Shown here: positions 34,288 through 47,351 of the stretch, piece after piece | Numbering within the stretch: the first letter of the stretch is position 1 | Layout of the letters: each line of letters opens with the position of its first letter | Assembly (NCBI RefSeq): GCF_000516985.1 | Contig: NW_006917093.1 | Span: forward strand, 1,860,001-1,924,000 | Length of the DNA: 64,000 bases | Reading direction: 5' to 3' | From: Pestalotiopsis fici W106-1 | Lineage: Eukaryota; Ascomycota; Sordariomycetes; Amphisphaeriales; Sporocadaceae | Notes under the pieces: generated by a model | What the model saw: only the letters and a program-made list of their open reading frames with translations | Databases searched by the model: none | What the model was told of the DNA's origin: nothing | Program-made: the position numbers and the translations under genes

Positions 34288-35611
34288 TTAGATGACATCC
34301 TCCATCAATTTGGCCGCATCATCTCGATGCTTATGCATGTCAATATTGAGAATAAAGTCCCATCTCGGCAAAACCTTTTGCTTCAGTCTCGACAAATCTA
34401 GCTGCGTCTCCTTGCCTTGCCCAGTCATGATGAGACCAGTCTCTCTGCTCGACTCGACGATGCTTTGGGTCCGGGGCCGGCGAACCTGATCGTAAATTTT
34501 CAATGCCGCACCTGCATCCTTGGTCGTCTTTGCGCGCCCGAGCAAAGTGGATAGGATGAGGCTATCTTCGATGGACATGCCGCCGCCGGAGCCCTGCCAG
34601 GGAGTAGTGGCATGAGCCGCGTCGCCAATGATGCAAATGTTCCCCGAGACATATGTCCGAGCATGAGGATGGTCCCAGAGATACATGGCAGGCTGCTGGG
34701 GTTGGTCACAAAGTAGCTGTTGCCTTCATGATTAGTCAACTGTATCGACGAAATAGAAGGGCTTGACTTGCCTCCTTGGCCGCCTTCTTCAGATACGGGG
34801 GCCAGTCCTGGTAGAGCTGCGTAATCTCCTCGGCACTGACAAGGCGGTGCCACTTGTCCGAGCCCACGGCCGCTTCTTCACGTACAGAGATGATGACTTG
34901 TACCAGTTGGCCGTCATTCAGCACATTGTGCATCAGGTATGTGCCATCGCCAATCCACATGTGCTCACGCGCATTGGCAGCATCGACCGGACCCTCGCCG
35001 AGACTGGCCCGAGCCTCTGCGTAGGGTTTCAACGCCATGACTGCCCACCAACCAGCATTTCTAGGGTGCGCGGCCGGGTCGGAGTCCCCAAGAACAACTT
35101 TGCGGATGGTGCTGTGGATGCCGTCAGCGCCGACGAGGACATCACACTCATGCGTGGTGCCGTCGGTGAAGTGTATCGTGATTGGGCCATCCTCGCTTTG
35201 CTTCTCAACTCGCTCAAGCTTTTTGGAGGCATGCATACGTTCCAGAGGGACGACACTCAGCAGTTCTTTGAGGAAAGCAGCGCGATGGACGATACTGGTG
35301 AGACGTTGCCCTTCCAGGTCCTTTGCTTCGTCAATCTCGCTCCCCTGGTCAGGACCCTGGGCAAGCATGAAGCGGACTCCTCTCATGGGAACGGCACCGG
35401 CACGATCCAGAGCTCCAGCCGCTGACGGACCGAGCAGATCCAGTGCGTCGAGGGCATTTCGGGCAATACCCACAGCAGCGCCGGCTTCTTTGAATTCTGC
35501 CGCAGACTCAAAGATATGGACGTCCAGATGAGGGTATTGGAGCAATGCGTGGATGAGAGAAGCACCCGCTAGGCCACCACCAGAGATGGCGATTCGGATC
35601 GTGTTGGACAT
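34288..35611 (-). CDS. FAD-dependent monooxygenase (salicylate hydroxylase-like)
   Basis: Exons 35611-34772 and 34716-34288 join across a GC-AG intron (donor GAG|GCAAGT) to give 422 residues; an in-frame ATG at 35626 would add five. It belongs to the group A flavoprotein hydroxylases that use NAD(P)H and O2 on aromatic or related substrates. Motifs seen: FAD-binding ISGGGLAG (residues about 9-16), the middle DVLVGADGIHSTIR (DG motif), and the C-terminal GDAAHATTPWQGSGGGMSIEDS-type region (GD motif plus contact to FAD phosphate). No signal peptide or membrane anchor, so probably cytosolic. The substrate cannot be told. A nearby NmrA-like gene lies on the same strand, but with 0.8 kb between them. 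Confidence 0.9.
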
Positions 35612-36440
35612 GATATTGATTCCCATCGATAGTGCGAGTAGCCAAAATATCTATAATTACGATGTATGTTAGATGGCTGCAACACGAAGCAAGACAATGT
35701 TCTCAAGAACCACAAAATGATTATGGAAAATATCATGCCCTTTACCTCCATTTTCCGTATAACACGTACTTATATTAATAGTGATCCCTGCATCTGCATT
35801 GCGCAGTTGGTTCAAATCATTGCAGTCACAGCTGTTGGCCAGAAATGTAGTGATGATTGCTCACTTGACCTGCACGATGCATGTAGCGACAGTTATAACA
35901 GACGAGGTCATTGATCACGTACATACCCATCATTATCGGCTCATAAATTCGGTCACTTTTACACCTATTCAAGGTTCCCCCTTCCTGGCGAGTCATTACT
36001 TGAGATGCTTGGATTTGAATGCTAATATCTCTATCTCTATCTGGTAAATTTCGATCAGAAGCATCAACATCGCCGCCGAAGGACAGGGCCAAGTCCATAC
36101 CTGATCGGCAATACCAGCGGCACAGCATGGGGAAGGACTCATCTGCCCCTCACTGTAGTACCAGACCTTGGTATTGATTTCCAACAGTAGTGCTGCAGAG
36201 TGGAGATGTTTCAAAACAGTGTACACCAAAAATGTATACGCAAATAAGATCGCCTGGGAAAAAAAAACATATTGACATTATTTATTGATTTATGGCACCG
36301 TATCTTCCGGCTTTGATGAAATCGACAAGAATCAGAATCTTGAAAACTCAATGTCGCTTATCCGAGTTCAAACCACTAAAAGAGACGATTTGTCGTTGAC
36401 CAAAGACAGAGTAGGTAATCATGTTTGTTTTTTTCGTTGC
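35612..36440. other. Intergenic region
   Basis: Between the FAD monooxygenase start and the NmrA-like gene end. No gene or repeat recognised. It should contain the monooxygenase promoter. Confidence 0.5.
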
Positions 36441-37493
36441 TTAACTCTGAATCACTCTTGCAACAACATCCGTCAAGTTCTCGCGTGGCACGCCAAGTTT
36501 GTCATTCCACAAATGACCCTCCTCGGCAAAATTGCTTCCATAGCCCGGATTCAGCGTCGCCACCAACAGCAGCTTGGAAGCCGCCATAAAGTTGCCACTG
36601 GCCAGCGCATTCCGGGCCGCCTCGGCCTCGGTCTCCGTCGATGTATGCAGGATCGAGTAACGGCTGTCCTGGATTTTCTCGGCCGTGGCCACCAAGTCGT
36701 TGAGCGACGCCTCAAAGGACGAGACGTAGACGTGCTGGTTTGCCGTGATTTCGGGATTCTTCAGTACGCCCAGAACGGCCCTGGCCACATTTTCCCGCGT
36801 GGTGCCTGAGAACTTGTACTTGCCGTCATCCCAGACGGTCGCCTTTTGTCCTTTTAGGTCGAATCCTAAGAATCCGCTTTGTAGGGCGCTTGAGAAGGCA
36901 ATTAGCATGGCTTTCCTGGTGCATGCAGGAAGGCGATACTTACACATCAACAAAGAGACCTGTGCAGATAGCCGTCCATGTTAGGCCAGTACTCTCCTTG
37001 GTCTTTAGATCCTCAATATGCTGGGCCCGGAGACCAATCAAGGGAAAGATGGACACGGTCTTTGCATTTGCCGTGTCACCGGCATACTCGGAAGGGATAA
37101 AGCGCTTCACGCCGGCCTTGATGGCGGCCTCGACAAACTTGCCCTCCTGGCCAAAGACCTGAAAGCTGGTGGCCATGACGACGGCATCCTGGCCGGCAAA
37201 CGCCCGCTCCAGCTCCTCGGGCGGGTAGCCATCGTCGACCTGGACGACGCGGACACCGTCGGGGTGTGCACTCGACGGCGTCGACTTGCGCGACACGACC
37301 GTCACGGTGAATTCGGGGTCGGCTTTCAAAGCCTCGACAATGTATGATCCCAGGTGGACAAAACCGCCGGATTTGGAAGCCTATTTCGGCAGTGTTAGCG
37401 GGGGGAGACGGGACCGTGGAAACGGATGTCCGATTTCTATTATACGGAGACTATGCATACCCCGACAACTACGACGTTTTTGAGAGGTGCCAT
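36441..37493 (-). CDS. NmrA-like / isoflavone reductase-like NAD(P)-binding protein
   Basis: Exons 37493-37461, 37380-36944 and 36888-36441 (305 residues). The Rossmann nucleotide-binding loop G-A-S-K-S-G-G-F-V-H-L-G is formed across the first intron: the exon 1 product ends in VVVVG and exon 2 starts ASKSGG. FIPSEYAGD matches the conserved F-x-P-S-E-F/Y-G segment of PCBER/isoflavone reductase-like proteins. The family includes both metabolic reductases and redox-sensing regulators. This one has no DNA-binding or signal sequence and is likely cytosolic. Gene size and introns are normal for the family. Confidence 0.88.
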
Positions 37494-38692
37494 TGCTGTA
37501 AAAAGGGAATTGTGTGAATATTTAAAATAATTATGTGCAAGATTTCTCTTCAAGAAGAAGCCAAGTTGAGATTTACAAAATCTGACACAAACAATTTTCC
37601 CAGACACGACATTCAATATGTACTTCGATTATGAGAGTCCAAGTTGATTGAGTGGTCCCGCTTCTGCCCCCTCAGGGGTAAGCAAAGAGAACCAAAAAGG
37701 CGGGGCTTTGCCGTAACAGAATTGGTCAGTCGTTTCTACTCTTGAACCAACTTGTGTCACTTTCATTGAGACACTAGTCAGCATCTCGGTCATGTTTGGA
37801 AGTGATCAGAATAGCAATAATAAGAAGCTCGGACACTTTTCGGGGACAAATAATTTCATCTCGTGTTCGCAGCGTCTTCCTCGGCAGTTCTTTGGGCTGT
37901 CATTCTGTGTCAGAACATGGGATGCAGGCATATAAGTAACATTGAGCCTGGAAAGGCAACCCCACTTTCGTGGTCATATCAAGAGATCTTCTGCTGTGTC
38001 TTTCGTACCAAGCTACCTTGTCTTTTTCTACTTTGCCAAAAGTGTGTGGGCATATTGAGTGATTGTATTCTTGGCGCTTACCCAGGTACAATCTCGCAGC
38101 CACGAGTTATGTACACAGTGGTTAGTAGACCAGTGAGCGATTATTGCGGGCATTTCTCTTCCAAAAATCAGAAATCATAGTTTAAACCTGAAAGGGTACC
38201 GATATACTGCAAGCCGAGAATGACTGCCAGGACCCTGCACCCAGGCCATGTCGCCTAGAATAACCAAAGTCTTGAAAACCAAGTCTCTTCCCCCATGCCC
38301 CTTGATAAGAAGCGTTCGCTGGCGGTATGGATGCTGCAAAGAAGGAATTAGCAGTGCAACAATAGGATGGCAAAAATCTAGTAACATGCTGGGATAATAT
38401 TACGTACCTTCTTTATTCTGAGAAAGATGAGTATATGCAGTTGCGCAGGAGTCTTTTGCTGCTTCCGTCACTTCTAGCACCATCATCTATTCAGGCAAAA
38501 TGGTAGCGAAGTCTGCTGGGAGGCAATCCGCCGACATTTGGTGTTTAGAAGCCCGATCAAATGGAGATAATTTTACTGCTTTGTTTGGCAAAATCTTCGT
38601 GTCCCAAGTCGGAGCGTGCACTACGGTGGCGAATCTTCTCTGATGCCAATCATTATAGCATAGCCGAGATCACTCTGGGATTCTTTTGGCAA
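37494..38692. other. Intergenic region
   Basis: About 1.2 kb upstream of the NmrA-like gene. Short frames only. A 70-codon minus-strand frame at 38175-38387 has no recognisable feature. Nothing else stands out. Confidence 0.45.
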
Positions 38693-40198
38693 TCAAATTT
38701 TGAGCTTCTCGCAGTGCTTGACGAGGGAATCCTCAAAAGATCGGCGGGCCTCGAGGGCGTTGCTGGTCTGGCCGTTCAACGTCAGATACTGCTCGAGGTC
38801 TGCCAACATGGACATTTTCGCCAGGGTATGATGTCGCCTCTCGACTTCAACCAAGCTGTTATCGTCTCCGGCAGTCGCGCTGCCCTCGGGCTTGCTGCTA
38901 TCCCCACCGTCCCATTGCCGCCATTGCAAGTCCACGGTCGTCTCATCTGGATCGTCGTCGCGCGGCGGGCTCGTCACCTCGCCCGAGATCTCGGCAATCG
39001 TGTCAATCACATCAGAAATGGGCATCTGCTCCTGCTCGTCGTACCAGTCCCGGCTCGTGATCAAGTCGGTGATCTCGAATATCGCCTTGGAGACTCGGTA
39101 GTGGTGGCTGCTACCGGGATCGGCGCCGAGGTCGTTGCGCAAGATGAAAATCTCGGCCGCGCGGCAGTCCTGCTCCGTGTAGAGCTCATAAGGTGCACCT
39201 GGCGTGAGCTGTTTCCGTAGCATCTGGTAGCCCGAGACCAGCAGAGTGGCACACGCGGCGCGACGCTCCGGCACCGCCATGGCGGCGAGCGATTTCAACG
39301 CCTTGCAGTACGGGTGGTACGGGCCGTACATGGTCTCGGCCATTTGCTGCGCGTAGCTCAACATGGCGTTGCCGAGTTCAGGTCCCGAGAGCGAGATGAG
39401 CGCCGCAAACGCCGAGGTGCACCCAAATAGACGGGGGTCGTGGGTGAGGAGCACCTCCTGGTACTGGTCAAAGTAGGGCTGGATCACCTTGAACGCCTCC
39501 ACCGTCCGACCGAAGCGCAGTGCCCCTTGAGCGACGATGGTGGCGTGGTACCATTCCGTATAGAGCGATGTTATGTGATTTACTGGCGCCGTCTCGCCAT
39601 CGAAGAGGTGGTTGTCGAAGAGGCCGACAATGTGATTCTGGAGATGATATAGACATCCTTCTGTCCGGTAAAGGTCGTCGGCTCCCGCAAGGCTCCTCCG
39701 CGGCGTGATATCAGGTCGAATCTGGTTGAACAGCCGTACGAGGGCTCCCTGCTGCTCCAGGGGAAGGCGGCGAATGTATACTGCAAGTTCCTTGTACCGC
39801 TTGACGTCAATCACGGCGTCACCCTGACTGCAGGCAACCAACTGTTCGAGTGACTCCTTGACGCGCCCGAATCCTCGATTCTTCCGTAGATCCCAAGCCT
39901 TGATACGCGATTTGTACATTCTCGTACTATATACACCCGTGTTAGCGATTGTGCCGCGCGGCCTCTAAAAAGGGACGAGCGGAGATGTCGATGATCGCCC
40001 TAGAGGGGAAGAAAAGGCGGGGGAGAAGACTGACGTTCCCGAGAACCCATAATCTCGTAGCATGACCTCCATGGTCTCTTTCAAGGTTCTGTCTTGATAG
40101 AGGCGTGTGATGTGCTCCCGATGGGCCTCCCAATCCGCCGGTGTAGCCCATCGCGATTTGGTGCTGCTGTTGCTGCTGCTGCTGCGACGGTCCGTCAT
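38693..40198 (-). CDS. Clr5-domain protein, two exons
   Basis: Exons 40198-40035 and 39926-38693 (465 residues). The Clr5 domain lies near the N-terminus: WEAHREHITRLYQDRTLKE, then METMLRDYGF-like residues, joined over the intron to RMYKSRIKAWDLRKN. The remainder is a mostly helical region with no named domain and a poly-acidic stretch near DDDPDET. A polyglutamine-like or Ser-rich N-terminal tract (SSSSNSSTKSR) precedes the domain. The intron lies at the same codon position and phase 2 as in the gene at 150-1735, so the split is ancestral to both. The two genes are not close relatives outside the domain. Confidence 0.83.
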
Positions 40199-41500
40199 TG
40201 TATACCTGCCTGTCTGTCTGTGTTGTACTACTCGGGGACTGAGTCAAGTGGAAGCGCGACTGGAGCCGCGATCTCTGGTCAACTTTCCATCCACGACAAC
40301 GACGATGACGACGACGAACAACAATAGATGGAGATCATCAGAATGCTGTTGCCAGGCGACTGTCAATGTCGGCTCAATAATTCCAGAGTGCAACTCGCCG
40401 AGTGATTCCACCGAAGGTGTGCGGCGAAAAGCGTCTCGGCCTTCTCTTCTATTTACATTGCCACAAGCAGAGAGAGAAAGATGCGATCCCTCCTCTCACC
40501 GTGACCCCTGTTGAGGTACCAGCTTGCAAATTTACCACACAGTCCCACGGTCGACGGGCGACCCGTCTCTGTGGGTCAGGCTGACAGTATTATTAGGCTA
40601 GGGGTGAGTACGGAATACTTGGTTTTCCTTCAACTGCCGTTATGCAGAAGGACTGGTGTCAGAATGTCAGACCCTGCCTTGGTTCACTAATCGGTATCTC
40701 CGACATGTGTGAGGTTTCGCCCGAGTATAGTGTCCCTATATCTTTGTCCTCCAAGTTATTGCGGCACGGGGACTCCAGTCCGGCCACAAAATGCTTGCTT
40801 TCAGGCTAACCGAAGGATTCGGCGTCGTGTAGCACCCAGGTTACTAAGCAGTCTAAATTTGGTCATTTTGACCAATGATTATTTTCTGTGAGCCATATGT
40901 TCTGACCTCAGTGGAGTATCGCCACAGGGGTTTTTAGTGGCATGGCATGGGCAAATGGACAGTCAGTGGTACGTAGCGTAGTACGTGCAAATGCCAAATG
41001 TCCACTCAGGGGATAGGTAAGCCTTGAGCTAACCTAGTCCATAATGACTCCCGAGCCGTTGTCTGTCAAGCGTAAACTCTGTTGTCATTTAAGGAATTCA
41101 AGCCGCTAGAGGTAATCCAATTGTGTGTATTTAACGTGTTCTGGACCTGTCAAATTCATGGGAATCATGAAAAGCGCATGGCATACGTCAGAGGCGTATA
41201 TATATTATGGGATCAACACCATCATGAATATCACCTGAGTCTTGACCACAATAAGCGAGATGCATTGTTACAAATATATCCTCAGGGATGCCCTGGAGCA
41301 CTGTACTGGATCACGCTGGGCCGTGCTTATCCAGGTAATCCAGGCTATGTCAATTCAAAAGGACAAAACTTCAGAGGGTGCACCCTGGCATCCTGGATTG
41401 ATTTAGACGCGCATGCTCGTAACTACTTTTAAATATACGGCATTGCTATGTCATCAGGATATCGTAATGAATAGCTACAAAGACAACACTGAGCTCTTTC
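40199..41500. other. Intergenic region
   Basis: About 1.3 kb. It contains a GAC/GAT-rich short tandem tract near 40293-40320 and a plus-strand open frame (41178-41432, 84 codons from its ATG) with no recognisable domain. That frame is probably chance. Confidence 0.4.
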
Positions 41501-43824
41501 TCAGTGTTTGAAAGGAGAGCCCGCCGGCGCCTGATCATCTAATCGCCCGTACCCATTATGATACATGGTATCAGATGCCGGGTATAGCACGTGGACGTCG
41601 TTGCCGCGTCCGTTACCCCATCGATGTGGGTCGTAGCCCTGGTAGTCGTACGTGTTGGTCTGCTCCGGGCGAACCTCCCGCACCTGGACGCTCCTATACG
41701 CCTCGTACTGGTTTGTCATGGTCGTCTTGGGCCTCGACCCGCGCCGGCGAAAGAGCTGCGGCAGCGGGTACGGAAAGTGTGTCAGCAGCAAGACGACAAA
41801 GAAGACGATGCAGATCGTGGGCAGCAGCCACGGTGTCAAGAGATAGTTGAGGGAACGCTCCTCGTTCTTGGAGATCAGCTCTACCAGAGCAAGGCCGAGG
41901 CCCATGAGCCCAAAGAGCGTGGTGCGGGCAATGATGAATGGTGTCCAGGGCTGCTTGCGCCCGACGGTGTACATAAATGTCATCAACATCAAAACCAGAC
42001 CGGCCGTGACATATGCGTATTGAAAGACCGTGTACCAGCGATCGTTGATGTCATTGTTGGCCACCCATTGCATTAGAGCTGGGTCCGACTCCTCCATGTC
42101 CTGAAAAGGGTCGATATTGAAATTCACAAATAGTGAGTTTGTAACTGTGATGAGTAGTTCTTGTAGATCATTCACCCATCTTTGTAGAAGATCAGGGTAG
42201 GCATCTTGCGACGGACGGTCCCAGAATTCTTGTGGAAGAGCTTTAATATCGTTCAGGAGCCAGTCGACTCGCTCGGAAGTCAAGGTATATGTCGGACTGT
42301 AGACTGAGAAGATGCTCTGGACGGTGGAATTCAGGTCGTTGGTCACTAGATCGCTCGTAATGTAGACGTCGCCCTCACTGAGACGCGTGAGCAGTGTTTC
42401 GAATTGGTAGTCTGCATCATTCATGACTTCGTTCTGTTCATGTGTCAGCCCAGCTTATGGTTGATGATAAAGCTTGTTTTGGTCACTCACTACTTTCCAC
42501 CAGATCATAAATTGAGTAGCACCCTCCATGAACAAGAGGAGAGCAACGTGGAATGGAAAATGGAGGATACTCCATCCCAGCTGGCGCCACCCTTTTAAAT
42601 GGTGGTGCTCCATCCAGTCAAAGTATATCATGAAGAAAACATACATGAGCGTAATAGCGGATATCAACACTCCGATGGTTGCGCTGGCTGACGGTGAATA
42701 TTAGCATGGTGCTACTCCTGACAAGAATTGACAATAATTTACTCCATCCAGCAGCGTTCTTGACAATGAGTACGATATTCTTGGCGATACTGGTCACACC
42801 AGCGCCAAGAATAATGACAGTAAGAACCGTCATTCTTTCTGTCAAGTGAGTCTTGGAAAAGGTCAAGACTCTGTAGTATTTTGCCAATCCTAGTTGAATG
42901 ATGGCCTCGCATGCCGACACAATGTACCACACAATATAGACGCGACTGTTTTTATCGGCATGGAATCGAAATCTGATGCCGAGGAAGATCATGGCGGAAA
43001 CAAAGTGGACAGCTCCAGCAATAGCGACCGGGAGTTTGCCTTGCTTGAAGTGACGAATGTGCCAGATGATCGTGCCATATTGGAAGAGCAGAATGAGCCT
43101 CGAGAACATGAGGATCAACGATAGTGTTTGGAAAGACCACTGATCCTGATTCGACGGGTCAAAATTCGAAACAACAATGCTGAATCCCACCATGACGCCC
43201 AGGTGAGCTGTCCTGACAACGCGCTCAAAAATACTGTCGGTGACAAATCGTACATCGAACATGCCGACTAGGAACCATGTAAACCAGAGGATACTGCACA
43301 AGATATCGGTATTAGCATCACGTTCTGCCCCGTCTTCTCCAAACAATATTTTCATACCTCAAGTATCCGATATAAGCGTATAGGTCGGTTTCCTCACTGA
43401 CACTCTTGGACTACATCAAAATGTGAGTCAATGTTCGTGAGTGGAAAGAGGCATAAGGAGAAACTCACGGATGAGAAAACTTCAAGATTGGCAACAAACC
43501 ACAAGTCATAAAATAGCTGAACTGATCAGTCCCGTTTCATACTTGCCATCAAATCCACGGCATGCAACATACCTCGTAATTTGTCGAGTTGGTGTGCTTT
43601 ATGAACTCGGGACAATCATGGTTGTCCTTGTAGCGGTAACCAAGCCGCTCGACATCCGCCTGTGCTTGCGACTCCAGACCCACGGCTTCTACTCTTTCGT
43701 GCCCTGCCTTTTCACTGAATCCAGTCGCGACCGGGCTAGAGATGAAACGAAGGTTGCTGTCTCGCCGCGAGAGTTCCTGTTCTGGCTGCTCCTCCGTAGC
43801 AGTTGTGTATTCGTTCTTAGTCAT
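41501..43824 (-). CDS. Low temperature requirement A (LtrA)-type membrane protein
   Basis: Six exons: 43824-43573, 43516-43469, 43410-43358, 43293-42743, 42687-42491 and 42433-41501 (677 residues). Exon 2 is a short 48-nt exon coding LFYDLWFVANLEVF, the signature first helix E-L-F-x-D-L-x-F-V of the LtrA family. Multiple hydrophobic helices follow in exons 4-6, then a cytosolic tail rich in Tyr/Gly/Asn. LtrA proteins are named from Listeria, where one is needed for growth at low temperature. Fungal members are plasma-membrane-like proteins of unknown transport function. The N-terminus is long and hydrophilic. Confidence 0.85.
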
Positions 43825-45898
43825 GGTCACGTCGGTAACAGCCCAGCCGAAATTTTTCGATATCGCCAGGTATAATTTGTTTCCCCAGAAAGAGAGAAGG
43901 AAAAGAATTAAAAAATCAAACGCGTCCGCCCTTGGAGAAATGACAGCGCCAGCCGGCGGAATGACCAGACAGAAATGGAAGACGATACACAGAGCTCCAA
44001 TGAATGGGGGCCATGGCCTATCTTTAAAGATACTCGGCCCCAGGTAGCCTTGCGATGATATTCGGAATCACTTTGCCGACCACAATAACCACATCTGGAG
44101 GGGTCTGGGCCACTAAGAGACCCGAAGGATCCAACCCGCGACATTGGTCATTGTGAAATCTTTCCCATCGCGTGCAAGTGGTAGACAATGCCAAGGCCCT
44201 CTGCAGCGGCCCCCCTGGTATACCAAGATAGGGCATCATTGGCCGTGTCAAACAGAGGCTGAACTACTTATAGCAGGGGGGGCTCAGCTAAGTCCCGTTG
44301 GGAAATCTTTCTGCCCTATCAAGGATTTTGTTTTCTATTCTGGGGGCCAGTACGAAAAGTGTTTTTGGGGTGTAGATTTGCACTTCTTGAGGTCTAGTGC
44401 TCGTGCGTTGGAACTTTTGACCCGGCCGATGGAGAACAGAATCTTAGCCCTTCGACCCCCATCCCCAGGCCCTTGGGAATTGGTAGCTAAAGAAGGGATC
44501 ATATACTGCTCCTTCACTTGGCATCCTCCTAATTGGAAAGAATATGCGATGAAGCTTTTCATCAATCACAACCAAAAGACAACATTGAAATCTTCACGCA
44601 AGGGTCGCTTACAATCACCCATGTATGTAATTGTGACACTGACCTTGGATTTTCAAGTGCTGACATTCTAATTTGGACTCTTTGCCAAAAACAGCGTAGC
44701 CAAGTAGTAGTTAGGTAGCAATCCACGACGATGAGAGAATGGAGCAATAGCGCAATACACATACTGTGTGTTCTAGACAGAAAACAAGCAAAGATTGGCG
44801 GCAGACTTGAACTTGACCATACCCAAAAGATTTCCGCATCTTGGTATCGACTTGATCAGGCATAGAAACGAATTCCCAGTAGCCAGGGAGTGGGAAGTGG
44901 GAAGTGGGGGATTCCCAACAATCAATATGATCACTTAGACCCCTGCAATCCACGCTTCCAGCCTCTAAATAAGATTCTGCAGGTGGGTTGTCACTAAAAA
45001 TAGCCTTCGAACCTGCTAGGTACTGTAGGGCTTGGGCATTCTGTATTACAGCAAAACACTGAACATTGCTCTTGCTAACGATCCGTGCCTCTTCCTCTAT
45101 CTTGGTCTAATGGACTGCTTTATTGTCATGCAATAATTTCCCTGGGAGCCCTGTATAATGCGACATATATCCGGAAGGGAGTTGAAGCCCTTGCTATTGG
45201 TAGATAAGTGGTTGTTCTGTGACCCTGTGTTTGGTGAGGAAACCAAATGGGCTGGCCATCGAGCTCTATCTACTAGGTAGGATGGAACATAAGGAAAAAC
45301 AAATGGCGGAAAACCACAAAATCTTCTTCACCGACGTTTGGAACAAAAAAAAAACCACAAGCGATCAAAAAAACACTACGCAAATAGACAAGCTAACCCC
45401 ATAAAATTATCATCGACCCAATATATATGCTCCTCGATAAACACGTGGATCCCGCGATCCCGCTCCATGGCTTTGAGTTGCTGGATCCAATTATAGGATT
45501 CCGATCCCTGACCACCGTAGCACGCCGTCAAAGGGGCAAAGGGGGGCAAATGGCGAAAGGACTCTAGACATTGTCAATGCGAGGAGCAGACTGGGCTGAA
45601 AATGGAGGCTCTTGGTCACGAGCCTGTGGCACTTTTGATGCGATCTACAATACTGATTGATCATTACTCATCGAGACATAACAAGGCATGGTTCTTTTTG
45701 GCTAGCGATCATAACCTAAGTAGTAGAAATGGCCCCGATCTCGGAATACCCGTCCAAGAGCTTGCGCAATTGGTAGTAGTTTACATCAATTCAATCGACT
45801 CCGTCCCTTTTAAATGGAGCGCACATGGCAAGCGACCACAAATGCGCCTACACACCATGAAGTATATCATCGCTAATGCAGAAAATCGTGTCAGGTAT
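43825..45898. other. Gene-poor region
   Basis: About 2.1 kb with only short frames, none showing family features. Its composition shifts between CG-rich and AT-rich stretches. The left part is the LtrA upstream region. The right part is the acyl-CoA dehydrogenase 3' flank. Confidence 0.45.
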
Positions 45899-47351
45899 CT
45901 ATGAAGTGTACTCCTTCTGCAACAACTTGGCAATCGTGTTGAGCCTATGATAGTTAGCAGCTGCTTCATTTTCATCTCGTCTCACGTCTGGGTCACTTAC
46001 TGAATGTTGCTTGTTCCCTCGTAGATGGCACCAATCTTGCTGTCTCTCCAGAACTTCTCGGCCAATCCCTCTCTCACGAAGCCCATGCCGCCCATCCACT
46101 CAATGGCCAGGCCGGACACCTTGCCTGCAACTTGCGATGCATAAAGCTTGGCCATGGCAGCGTCCTTGACAAAGTCCTGTCCAGCCTCCTTCTTCCTGGC
46201 GGCATTGTAGACCAGCGCTCTAGCGGCCGCAATCTCCACGTAGCACTGGGCAATCTGGTGTTGCATGCCCTGGAACTCACCAACTAGCTGACCGAATTGC
46301 TTTCGGTCGTTCCAGACGTACTTGACCGCGTTTTCAAAGGCGCCGAGAGCGAGACCGGTCATCTGAGCGGCAATGCCGATTCTGCCCTCGTTCAAAATTC
46401 CAATGGCATACTTGTAACCTTCGCCCTCCTTTCCAAGCAAATTGTCGTGAGGGATCTCCACGTCGTCAAAGTTGATGACACATGTGCTGCTGGCCTTGAT
46501 GCCGAGCTTCTTCTCCTTCTTGGCAATGCTGAAGCCCTTGGCGTCCTTCTCGACGATAAAGGCGCTGATTCCCTTGTAGCCCTTGCTGGGGTCAAGGTTG
46601 GCAAAGACGATGAAGAAGTCGGCCTCCATGCTGTTTGTGATCCACATCTTGCTACCGCTAATCTTGTAGCCATCAGCAGTCTTGACTGCCTTTGTGGCAA
46701 GGGCAAAGGCGTCGGAACCCGAGACGGGCTCGGACAGACAGAATGATCCAACAGTGTTGGTGGCGAGCTTTGGCAAGAATCTCTTCTTGATGTCGGTGCT
46801 GCCCCATCGGATGATTGCCGTGTTTACCAGGGTGTTGTGAACATCAACCATGACGGAGACGGACGGGTCCACTCTGGCCAATTCCTCGATACCAACAATG
46901 GCCGACGTAAAGTTCATGCCAGCTCCGCCATACTCTTCGGGGATTTCTACACCCATGATACCCTGCTCAAAGAGCTGTTCTACCAACGTCGGGTCCATGG
47001 CCTCTGCCTCGTCCATGTCACGGACTTTGGGCAATATCACATCATTTGCGAACTTTTGTACCGCCTCTTGCATGGCTGCCTCTGTTTCGGAAAGATGCAT
47101 AATGGGCGTGGGCGGGATGTCGGAGATGTCCATGAGCCTGCGAGGCGTGGACGAGAGGCATCGTAGTCTGGTTTCATGTTGTTAGTGCGAGTTGCATGGT
47201 ATGGTGTTTACAGGATTGCTGCATACTGTTGAGGGGCATTGAATGTTCTGACAGTGTTCTGTACTCTTGGAGAGGAGGATGCAGAGGCTCTGGTCATAAC
47301 AGTCAAACTCCGCCGCAGCGCGGGACGGAGAGTTCTAGCGATCGCAGACAT
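45899..47351 (-). CDS. Mitochondrial short/branched-chain acyl-CoA dehydrogenase
   Basis: Exons 47351-47227, 47167-46001 and 45944-45899 (445 residues). The N-terminus is rich in Arg, Ser and Ala (a mitochondrial targeting signal). Domain motifs: EEYGGAGMNF (N-terminal lid), FCLSEPVSGSDA (FAD/substrate contact), WITNS, and near the C-terminus YEGTSNIQ, where the Glu is the usual catalytic base of this family. The last exon completes LNTIAKLL. It catalyses alpha,beta-dehydrogenation of short or branched acyl-CoA and passes electrons to ETF. The closest functional label by sequence features is ACADSB/SBCAD-like. It diverges from the mitochondrial uS12m gene. Confidence 0.92.

Noticed and set aside
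41082..41432. A 116-codon plus-strand frame
   Set aside because: Its start is not an ATG, and the shorter ATG version shows no domain.
44144..44671. A 175-codon plus-strand frame
   Set aside because: No domain or ATG-context support; composition follows local base bias. It is more likely chance.
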